A stretch of 64,000 nucleotides of DNA from Chryseobacterium sp. ZHDP1 (lineage in GTDB: Bacteria > Bacteroidota > Bacteroidia > Flavobacteriales > Weeksellaceae): NCBI RefSeq assembly GCF_018603435.1, contig NZ_CP075682.1, forward strand, positions 1,736,001 through 1,800,000, read 5' to 3'. Numbering within the stretch: the stretch's first letter is position 1; each line of letters begins with the position of its first letter. The notes below the pieces were generated by a model, which was given only the letters and a program-made list of their open reading frames with translations, was not told where the DNA came from and made no database searches. Below are positions 17,161 through 24,314 of the stretch, piece after piece. Position numbers and translations under genes: made by a program.

Positions 17161-18876
17161 ATGCTTAAAGGATTTTCATTCATTTTGATATTATTCCCCT
17201 TTTTTCTGCTGTTAAATGCGCAGAAGATGAGCGAATATGAGATTATCCGAAAAAATTATGAGAATCTTCCTAAAAATGATAAAAGAGCAATTCCTTATGT
17301 AAAGACTTATATTCAAAAATCGAAAAATGAAAATGATTTTGAACATTTAACCCAAGGATATCGGGATGCCGTTTTCTTTACTAAAAATGAAAAGCAAAAA
17401 TTAGTATATTCCGATAGTATGATCTATGCCGCTTTAAAATCACGAGATAAAGATTTGATAGGTTTAGCTTATTTGGGAAAAGGGATTATCTATTACTTTA
17501 ACTATAAAAAATTTGATCCGGCTTTAGATGAATATTTAAAAGCTTATAACTATTTAAAAAATACTAAAGACGAGTATTTGAAATATAAGGTCGTCTATCA
17601 TATGGGAGTCGTCAAAAGCTACCTAGGCTATTATTCAGAATCTAAAGAAAATTTCGAAGAATGCATTAAATTTTTTAATAATGAATCAGTTAAACAACTT
17701 CATCCAAATGAAGTTTTCAATAATAAAAGGGGATATTTTAACTCTCTTCACCAGTTAATAATCTGTCAGAGAAATCTAAAAAATTTTGCTGCTGCTGATA
17801 GTTTAATAAATGTTGGGCTAAAAGAAATTGAGGGGATTGATGAATTTTCTTTGGAAAAGAGTTATTTTTTAAAGTGCAAAGGCATTTCAGCATATAACCG
17901 TCAAAATTATAAGCATGCAATCGATATCTTAAATAAATCTTTACCAAAAATATTGAAGGTAGATGATTTTGCGACTGCATCATTAATTTACTCTTACTTA
18001 GGAAAGAGCTACTATCATTCTGATAAGGAAAAAGCACTCCATTATTTTGAGATGGTAGATTCAATTTTCGTTCATAAAAATTTTGTTTTACCGGAGACAC
18101 GTGATAGCTACGAAATTTTAATAAACCATTTTAATAACCTGAACAACACAAAGAAAGAGCTGTACTACACTAAACAGCTCTTATCAGTTGACAGCTTATT
18201 AGGAAAAGAGTTTTACTATTTGACCTCAAGAATTCACAAAGAATACGACACGAAGCGATTGTTAGATAACAAAGAAGCTTTAGAGAAGAGAAATCTTCTC
18301 ACTTCCTTAATGGTAATATTTTTTATATGTCTTTCGCTGCTTTTTATCACACTATACATTTTTAAATATAGGAAGAATAAGAAGATCATGCTGAATTACA
18401 GGATACTGCAGATAAAGCTTGACAATCGTCAGCTTGAAAAAATGCTACATCAACATAGTCCCGATACCATTTACGAGGATGAGAAGACATCGATAATTAG
18501 TAAGGAGATTTACCAAGATTTACTATTAAAAATAAAATCATTTGAGGATAGACAAGAATATACTCAAATAGGATTAACATTAAATCAGTTGGCGGCTCAA
18601 TTCAATACTAATACAACATATTTATCAACTTTTATCAACGAATCAAAAGGCGTTAATTTTAAAAATTACCTAAACAATCTTAGAATTGATTACATTACCA
18701 ATCTAATGAATACTGATAAAAATTACTTGAAATACACAATTGAAGCATTAGCTGAAAAATGCGGTATAGCATCCCGTCAGAATTTTTCAGATCTTTTTTA
18801 TGAAATTAATGGGATGCGTCCAACAGATTTTATCAAAAAAAAGAAAGAAGAGCAAAAAAATAATAACGGTAAATAG
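17161..18876 (+). CDS. Membrane-anchored TPR sensor with C-terminal AraC-type HTH
   Basis: A signal peptide (1-20) leads to about 350 periplasmic residues with TPR-like helices. One membrane segment follows at about 379-402 (LTSLMVIFFICLSLLFITLY), then a short coiled linker and a cytosolic AraC-type HTH (about 450-560; LNQLAAQFNTNTTYLSTFIN, IEALAEKCGIASRQNFSDLF). This is the one-component membrane regulator layout common in Flavobacteriia: it senses outside and binds DNA inside. Nearby targets are likely the divergent lipoprotein/MauE/DUF6520 set and perhaps SusCD. The repeats at 16988-17024 are its candidate sites. Confidence 0.85.
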   Translation: MLKGFSFILILFPFFLLLNAQKMSEYEIIRKNYENLPKNDKRAIPYVKTYIQKSKNENDFEHLTQGYRDAVFFTKNEKQKLVYSDSMIYAALKSRDKDLIGLAYLGKGIIYYFNYKKFDPALDEYLKAYNYLKNTKDEYLKYKVVYHMGVVKSYLGYYSESKENFEECIKFFNNESVKQLHPNEVFNNKRGYFNSLHQLIICQRNLKNFAAADSLINVGLKEIEGIDEFSLEKSYFLKCKGISAYNRQNYKHAIDILNKSLPKILKVDDFATASLIYSYLGKSYYHSDKEKALHYFEMVDSIFVHKNFVLPETRDSYEILINHFNNLNNTKKELYYTKQLLSVDSLLGKEFYYLTSRIHKEYDTKRLLDNKEALEKRNLLTSLMVIFFICLSLLFITLYIFKYRKNKKIMLNYRILQIKLDNRQLEKMLHQHSPDTIYEDEKTSIISKEIYQDLLLKIKSFEDRQEYTQIGLTLNQLAAQFNTNTTYLSTFINESKGVNFKNYLNNLRIDYITNLMNTDKNYLKYTIEALAEKCGIASRQNFSDLFYEINGMRPTDFIKKKKEEQKNNNGK

Positions 18877-18911
18877 AAATCGAAAATACTAATCTATAAT
18901 TTTCAAGTGAA

Positions 18912-18926
18912 TTTTACATAATTTTG
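18912..18926 (+). promoter_or_regulatory. Probable promoter of the mobilization/transfer operon
   Basis: TTTTACATAATTTTG ends in TAATTTTG (18919-18926), a TAnnTTTG box about 93 bp before the first gene. The sequence nearly repeats that before the AraC-family gene (17119-17133), so both may share a sigma factor or a regulator. Confidence 0.5.
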
Positions 18927-19018
18927 ATGATCTAATCAGGAGAAGAATCTTCTCGTTTGCAAATTGAAATGTGCGAATCCTAATTAGGATTGCCTTAACT
19001 ATTTTAAAAAATTGCCAA

Positions 19019-19393
19019 ATGAAAGATTTAAAAACCTCAGGCAGATCAAAGACTGCACGAATTACTTTAAGGCTACATGACGAAGTAAAAGAAAAATGGC
19101 TGAATCACTGTAATAAATACAACCTTCATCTTTCCGATTATATCATTAGCGGCGTCGAAGGAAAGCTACTTGATAATGACAGGAAAGAAATCATGAATTT
19201 CATCGAAAATCAGGTTAATTTATTCTCTAAAATTGAGAATAATATCAATCAGATTGCAAAACATATCAACACCAACAAGCACTTACCCACTACCCTTTTA
19301 TCTGATTATAATTCAAAGCTTGAAATTCTCAACAGTCTGAAAATTGAGCAAAACAGAATAATCAAAAAAATCTATATTGAACTTGCAAAATGA
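19019..19393 (+). CDS. Relaxosome accessory protein (MobC/BfmA-type, ribbon-helix-helix)
   Basis: The 124-residue protein has an N-terminal ribbon-helix-helix-like region (KTARITLRLHDEVKEKWLNH, LSDYIISGVEG), then a helical half with a central INQIAKHINTNK motif typical of MobC-like mobilization proteins. It would bind oriT and help the relaxase nick. The ATG at 19019 is preferred to the one at 18971, which adds 16 hydrophobic residues not expected in this family. The stop overlaps the relaxase start (ATGA), showing translational coupling. oriT probably lies upstream, within 18877-19018. Confidence 0.8.
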   Translation: MKDLKTSGRSKTARITLRLHDEVKEKWLNHCNKYNLHLSDYIISGVEGKLLDNDRKEIMNFIENQVNLFSKIENNINQIAKHINTNKHLPTTLLSDYNSKLEILNSLKIEQNRIIKKIYIELAK

Positions 19394-20829
19394 TTGTTAA
19401 AATATTAAACAAATCATCCAGTGAGTTCAATGGTGTGATTTATAATGACAAGAAAATTGAAAAAGGAAAGGGAGAACTTTTATCAATTAAAAATTTCCCG
19501 GCTCATCTTAATCACTCTTCGGGAGCTCCAGACATAAAAAACTATCTGAAAGCAGTTTCCAAAAATAATTCAAGAATAAAAAATCCGCAGTTTCACGCTA
19601 CAATATCCGCAAAAGGACGCGAATATTCTAAGGAACAATTGGCGCTTACAGCAGATAAATTCATGGATAAAATGGGCTATGGTGAACAACCGTACATTGT
19701 TGTTTTTCATAATGATACTGCCAACAACCACATTCATATTGTAAGTACAAGGGTTAATAAAGACAGCTCAAAGCGTATTGAGAGAGATTTCGAAAAATAT
19801 AAAAGTCAAACTGCTTTACAGGAAACAATTAAAGAGTTGTACGGTACTGACGTACATCAAAATTTAGAAAAATTGATTGATTATAATTATAGTACGTTAC
19901 ATCAGTTTAAGACACTGCTGGAACTTAATGGATACGGCTATTATGAAAAAAATGATAAGTTAAATATTACAAAAAACGGCGCTTTTATCAAAGTTTTAAA
20001 TGTCAATGATTTAAATTTTTCAAAAAAAAGTTTTGACGAGAAAAGAAAAAAACAGATATTTGCTCTATTCAAAAAATACAAAGAGGTATTTTCCAACTCG
20101 GTTTTCAGAGTATCGGATAAAAACCATGCCTCCTACCAATCAGAGCTTCAATACCATCTGAAGAAAAAATTTGGGATTGATGTTGTTCTTTCATTCAAAG
20201 ATGATAAACAGCCTTTCGGCTATTCCATCATCGACCACAAAACCAATACGATTTACAAAGGCAGTGATATAATGAAAATGAGTGACCTATTCATTATCAG
20301 CTCCCAAGTATTAGACAAAAAGATCTTTGACATTCTGGCCAATTCAAATTTGACAATCGAAACGAAGAACGTTTTTAAAAAGCATTTGGAACAAGAGTAC
20401 AAATGCGAAATCCAGGATTATATGCTTTTTTTGAAACAATCGAAAAAGACAAATTATAATATCTGGAAAGACACACGAAATTCAACAATAGATCACATCC
20501 TAAACTTAAGGAAAGTAAGTAATAATTCGCAGGATAAAATAAAGATCGTCAGTTTCTCAAATGAGGCATTCGTCATTAATAAGATTGACAATGTTGTCTT
20601 TACCGTAAAAGAATTGGTCGGAGATTACTATTACAACCTTTATTTATCTCAATTACTAAATCCTCAAAATCCAGGACACCAGTCTATTGTCAATGGCGTG
20701 CAAGCTGCAGAAGCATCAAGTTTAGAAGAAATGTTAAAACGCACTTCCCTATTTGATATTTCAGCAGCTTCTCCGCCATCAAGCGAAGAACTAGAAAATA
20801 GAAGAAGAAAAAAGAAAAAAAAGAGATGA
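19390..20829 (+). CDS. Relaxase (MobP/BfmB-like)
   Basis: The N-terminal relaxase domain contains HNDTANNHIHIV at residues 107-118, with the three metal-binding histidines His107, His114 and His116, as in the Relaxase/VirD2-like family (PF03432). The protein nicks oriT and pilots the strand to the secretion channel. The 479-residue length fits Bacteroidota mobilization proteins. The C-terminus from about 430 is variable and ends in a very basic run of Arg/Lys, useful for DNA binding. The gene overlaps its neighbours by 4 bp on both sides. Confidence 0.9.
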   Translation: MIVKILNKSSSEFNGVIYNDKKIEKGKGELLSIKNFPAHLNHSSGAPDIKNYLKAVSKNNSRIKNPQFHATISAKGREYSKEQLALTADKFMDKMGYGEQPYIVVFHNDTANNHIHIVSTRVNKDSSKRIERDFEKYKSQTALQETIKELYGTDVHQNLEKLIDYNYSTLHQFKTLLELNGYGYYEKNDKLNITKNGAFIKVLNVNDLNFSKKSFDEKRKKQIFALFKKYKEVFSNSVFRVSDKNHASYQSELQYHLKKKFGIDVVLSFKDDKQPFGYSIIDHKTNTIYKGSDIMKMSDLFIISSQVLDKKIFDILANSNLTIETKNVFKKHLEQEYKCEIQDYMLFLKQSKKTNYNIWKDTRNSTIDHILNLRKVSNNSQDKIKIVSFSNEAFVINKIDNVVFTVKELVGDYYYNLYLSQLLNPQNPGHQSIVNGVQAAEASSLEEMLKRTSLFDISAASPPSSEELENRRRKKKKKR

Positions 20830-21461
20830 TTATTACGTTTGCAAATCAGAAGGGCGGAGTTGGCAAGACCACTTTAGCCATTGCATTTGCCAACTATCTT
20901 TCTATGTTTACCGATAAAAAGGTAAATGTCATCGACTTTGATTTTCAGCGTTCATTTTACAGGCAATGGTCAGAAGACAAAGAATTAAAAGCAGATTATC
21001 TTTATGAAGTAGAGAAAATTTCGGAAGAAAATATTCATCTCACGCAGAATGAAAAAGTTTTAATGCAGTTAAAGGAAAGTCAGGAGGTTATTCTTTTTGA
21101 TACCGCCGGAAATATTCAGAATAATTACACGCAGGTATTACAATACAGTGATGCCATAATAATTCCTTATGGATACTCCAGTGTTACAATGATGTCTACA
21201 GTACTGTTTCTCAATCTTCTTAAGCTTATCAAAGTCAAGGCAAAAATATATTTCATCAGAAATAATATGCGCAAAGACGACAGCTACGAATTGAAACCTG
21301 TAATGGATGCTGAATTCAATACGATAGGGAAAGTAATTGGCGGATCAGTTCTAACCAGAAAATGTATGCTTAGCATCAACACAAAAGGACTGACATATGA
21401 ACAAAAGTTAGCTGTCAAAGAAACATTCGATGAATTAATTTATCATCTATGGGAATTTTAG
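20826..21461 (+). CDS. ParA-family ATPase (TraA-like)
   Basis: The deviant Walker A motif QKGGVGKTT is at residues 8-16, followed by NVIDFDFQRS and VILFDTAGN (Walker B), all typical of ParA/MinD ATPases. The 211-residue length matches the small ParA proteins at the head of Bacteroidota tra operons. It may position the element for transfer or partition. No ParB gene is next to it, but a DUF3408-like protein follows with a 13-bp overlap and may be its partner. Confidence 0.88.
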   Translation: MIITFANQKGGVGKTTLAIAFANYLSMFTDKKVNVIDFDFQRSFYRQWSEDKELKADYLYEVEKISEENIHLTQNEKVLMQLKESQEVILFDTAGNIQNNYTQVLQYSDAIIIPYGYSSVTMMSTVLFLNLLKLIKVKAKIYFIRNNMRKDDSYELKPVMDAEFNTIGKVIGGSVLTRKCMLSINTKGLTYEQKLAVKETFDELIYHLWEF

Positions 21462-21835
21462 ACCGCTATACGACCGATGAAGATAAAGAGGAATTAGCAA
21501 AGAATCTCAATATTCTGAGTGACGAGGCAGTCTTATCGAAAAAGGGCATTAAACACAAAACAGCAGATGCAGCAAAAAACACTCGGACAAAGAAAAAACC
21601 AACCAATCTAACCGAACTTGATGATAAAACCTTATGCATAATTAATGAATTTGTTGACTCTTACAAGAGTAATGACAAAACCAGCAGAATGATAAGGATA
21701 CAGGATCATCATTACAGAAAGTTGGTGGGCCTTCGTGCTGACGGGATATCTGTAAGCGAATTTGTAAGTTTTGCGGTGCATCTCGCTCTAAAATCTGACG
21801 ATTATGAAAATTTCTTAAACATTTTAAAAAAGTGA
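21449..21835 (+). CDS. DUF3408-like conjugation protein (TraB-like)
   Basis: The N-terminal 65 residues are charged and probably disordered. The C-terminal 60 residues (KTSRMIRIQDHHYRKLVGLR, SVSEFVSFAVHLAL) look like a ribbon-helix-helix fold, as in the DUF3408 proteins encoded after ParA in Bacteroidota conjugative elements. It overlaps the ParA gene by 13 bp. The likely role is DNA binding, as partner of ParA or in control of the operon. Confidence 0.7.
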   Translation: MGILDRYTTDEDKEELAKNLNILSDEAVLSKKGIKHKTADAAKNTRTKKKPTNLTELDDKTLCIINEFVDSYKSNDKTSRMIRIQDHHYRKLVGLRADGISVSEFVSFAVHLALKSDDYENFLNILKK

Positions 21836-21841
21836 AAATTT

Positions 21842-22378
21842 ATGGGAAAAGTCCTAATGATTACTGGTTTACTATACATTCTATATTATACCGGCATTGC
21901 AGTTTATGACTTATTTATAAAAAAACAGATCGTAAATAGAAATGAAAATGATGGCGAATTGATCAGCCTTGAGAACTTTATTGAAGAAACTCCAGGAGAA
22001 ATAATAAATATTTATGAAGATGACGTAGAGAATTTAAACTTACCAAGTTCCTATGATTATGAAGAGACAGAATTATCCTCCGAAGAAAACGGCGAACCTT
22101 TTAACCATCGACGTTTTGAGGAAGAGCGGGAAATTGAAAACTTCTATGGCGACAATCAACAGGGCAAAGATGAAAAAGAAGTGCGTCAATCATTTCTTTC
22201 AAATTTAAGTTCAGTGATCGGAAGCAAAAATTCGGAGGCAATACCTCATCAGAAGGAAATAATTCCGTCAGTTATTTCGGATGAGATGTTTCGAAATTTC
22301 TTTGAAAAAGCATCAAGACATATCGTTGTCGGCTCTGAAAGCGGTCAGAGTTTTTACAAATCAAGTTTAGTTTTTTAA
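21842..22378 (+). CDS. Membrane-anchored acidic conjugation-region protein
   Basis: One N-terminal membrane segment (about residues 3-22) is followed by a long, strongly acidic and probably disordered region, then a basic end. I do not recognise a domain. The position matches the small variable tra genes between TraB and TraE in related elements (TraC/TraD positions). A terminator-like hairpin follows the gene, so it may close the first transcription unit of the transfer region. Confidence 0.5.
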   Translation: MGKVLMITGLLYILYYTGIAVYDLFIKKQIVNRNENDGELISLENFIEETPGEIINIYEDDVENLNLPSSYDYEETELSSEENGEPFNHRRFEEEREIENFYGDNQQGKDEKEVRQSFLSNLSSVIGSKNSEAIPHQKEIIPSVISDEMFRNFFEKASRHIVVGSESGQSFYKSSLVF

Positions 22379-22393
22379 TTACATTCAGTCAAT

Positions 22394-22458
22394 GATACGG
22401 AAAACGCCGTATCTGTTTCGATTCCAAAGCACTTTATGGAGCTTTGGAATCTTTTTTT
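22394..22458 (+). terminator. Double hairpin and T-run inside the tra operon
   Basis: A first stem GATACGG/CCGTATC (22394-22413) is followed by a second, GATTCCAAAGC/GCTTTGGAATC (22420-22430 and 22441-22451), and then T7. This is a good intrinsic terminator, 60 bp before traE. It separates DNA-processing genes from mating-channel genes and may tune the ratio between them. Confidence 0.75.
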
Positions 22459-22517
22459 ACCAGACGGTTTCAAATGAAACAATTCAATTATTGTTCAATT
22501 AAAATTTTAAAAATCAA

Positions 22518-22853
22518 ATGAAAAATAATATTACAAGCATTAATAAACACCATAAAATTAAAAAAGCGCTGTTCTCCGCAATCTTGGTATTATGCACAAA
22601 TTTACTTTTTGCTCAGACAGGAGGCGCCGGAGCTATATCTTCGGCAACATCGGATATCGAAGAGTACGTTGAGCCAGTCTCAAACTTAGTTCAAATGATA
22701 GGTGCGATCGTAGGCATTGTCGGAGGTGTCCGAATTTACAACAAATGGAACAATGGTGACCAAGACGTCAATAAAGAACTGATTGGCTGGGGAGGTGCCT
22801 GTATCTTCCTGCTTCTCGTTCCCACAGTAATTCAGGCATTTTTTGGAATATAA
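22518..22853 (+). CDS. traE: TraE, DUF4134 (VirB2-like pilin candidate)
   Basis: The 111-residue protein has a signal peptide (ending LLFAQ) and two hydrophobic segments (about 58-75 and 92-109) separated by NKWNNGDQDVNKE. This is the layout of DUF4134/TraE in Bacteroidota elements and of VirB2-like pilins. It is inferred to build the mating pilus or channel. TraF follows after 3 bp. Confidence 0.85.
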   Translation: MKNNITSINKHHKIKKALFSAILVLCTNLLFAQTGGAGAISSATSDIEEYVEPVSNLVQMIGAIVGIVGGVRIYNKWNNGDQDVNKELIGWGGACIFLLLVPTVIQAFFGI

Positions 22854-22856
22854 GAA

Positions 22857-23162
22857 ATGGAAGAAAAGAGTTTCTTTCTATACAAGGGGCTAAAGAAGCC
22901 CCTTGTGTTTAAAGGTCTGAAAGGAAAGTATATCTATTATGCCGGTGGTTCATTTGCCGGCACAATGGTTTTAGGCATCATTCTAAGCAAAGTTATAGGA
23001 TTCTTTATAGGGATAGTTCTTGCTTTAGGTATTGGTGCAGGATTGATTTGGAATGTCTTCAGATTACAGAAAACCAAAGGTCTTTTTAACAAAACGCTTA
23101 ACAAAAATGAGATTTTTATGATTCCTGTAAAAATAAAACTGAAGCAGAAGTACAAACGTTAG
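22857..23162 (+). CDS. traF: TraF, DUF4133 (VirB3-like)
   Basis: The 101-residue protein has an N-terminal FFLYKGLKKPLVFKGLKGKY motif, two membrane segments (about 29-44 and 46-63) and a basic tail. It matches the DUF4133/TraF family and the VirB3 topology, an inner-membrane partner of the VirB4 ATPase. It lies between traE and traG in the conserved order. Confidence 0.85.
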   Translation: MEEKSFFLYKGLKKPLVFKGLKGKYIYYAGGSFAGTMVLGIILSKVIGFFIGIVLALGIGAGLIWNVFRLQKTKGLFNKTLNKNEIFMIPVKIKLKQKYKR

Positions 23163-23174
23163 GAAATACACACA

Positions 23175-24314
23175 ATGAAAAAGAAAAGCTTTAGTCTGCC
23201 ATTTATTGGCTACGACTACGGTTCAGAATTTAATGTTAATTATGATGTTCTTATCGGTGAATTTGGAAACCCGATCATTGCCATCCAAATTAAAAATATT
23301 GTCACACAGTATTCGGCAGACCGTGCCTTGTATCTGAAGTATCATTCAATACTACTTAATATTATCAGTATTATTGGAGAAGGATATATCGTTCAGAAGC
23401 TGGACATTTTCGATAAAAAGATCTACCAGGCGGAAGCACATGAAGAATATTTACAGCAAAAATATTCAGAACATTTTGCGGGAAGAATTTACAAAACAAT
23501 CGATAGCATTCTGGTATTTACCCACAGGATCGATCAAAGCAAAAAGAAAAACCAGTACAAATATTCAGATAAAAAGTATAAGGAATTGCGAGACAAAGCA
23601 GAAAAAATCTTTATGCTTCTGAAGGAAAATGATTTTGAGCCCCATTTTTTCTTTGAAAAGAATTTTGAGTATTACATCTCCTCTATTCTTTCCATGAACT
23701 TTGGCAGATCAACAAAAGCTTTTGACAATATAAGGTCACTTGACAGTAATCTCCAGATTGGTAATTCCTATGTGAAGACCATTTCTTTAGTAGATGTTGA
23801 AAATATTGAACTGCCCAATGAAATTTACCCTTACACAACGTTGGGTGGAAACGGAGCTATCAAAGATACCGCAGTTGACAATTTTTCTTTTATTAATGAC
23901 CTGGAACTGTACAATACCATTATTTACAACCAAATTATTGTCATTCCTGATCAGACGGAAAGAGTTAAATTTTTAGCCAATAAAAAAAATCGTCACGAAG
24001 GATTTCAGAATGAACCTTTGAATAGGATCTGCGCCGAAGAAATAGGTATTTTGCTGGATAATATTGCTAAGGACGGTCAGCTTATTGTTGACGCACATTA
24101 CAGTCTTGTCACCAGCTGCCCAACTATTGAGGATTTGGAAAAAATCCAGTCGATGATTGAGAACCAGCTCTTTCAAAAAGGAGTAATTTCCAGTAAAAAT
24201 TCTTTCAATCAATTGGAGTTGTTTCGAGCATCACTACCGGGGAATGCCAATGAACTAAAAGAATACGATTTGTTTACCACAACGAGTGAAGCCTCGCTGT
24301 GCTTTTTTTTTTAA
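23175..24314 (+). CDS. traG: TraG (VirB4-type ATPase), N-terminal part before a frameshift
   Basis: This 379-residue frame is the N-terminal, non-ATPase half of a Bacteroidota TraG/VirB4 protein: it opens FSLPFIGYDYGSEFNVNY and ends FTTTSEASLCFFF, then a TAA stop formed by a run of ten T (24303-24312). Removing one T joins it exactly to the next frame (CFFFKESYPVDEPSSF), which holds the Walker motifs. In related elements both halves form one protein of over 800 residues. The break is a mutation, a sequencing error, or productive slippage on the T-run. Confidence 0.88.
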   Translation: MKKKSFSLPFIGYDYGSEFNVNYDVLIGEFGNPIIAIQIKNIVTQYSADRALYLKYHSILLNIISIIGEGYIVQKLDIFDKKIYQAEAHEEYLQQKYSEHFAGRIYKTIDSILVFTHRIDQSKKKNQYKYSDKKYKELRDKAEKIFMLLKENDFEPHFFFEKNFEYYISSILSMNFGRSTKAFDNIRSLDSNLQIGNSYVKTISLVDVENIELPNEIYPYTTLGGNGAIKDTAVDNFSFINDLELYNTIIYNQIIVIPDQTERVKFLANKKNRHEGFQNEPLNRICAEEIGILLDNIAKDGQLIVDAHYSLVTSCPTIEDLEKIQSMIENQLFQKGVISSKNSFNQLELFRASLPGNANELKEYDLFTTTSEASLCFFF

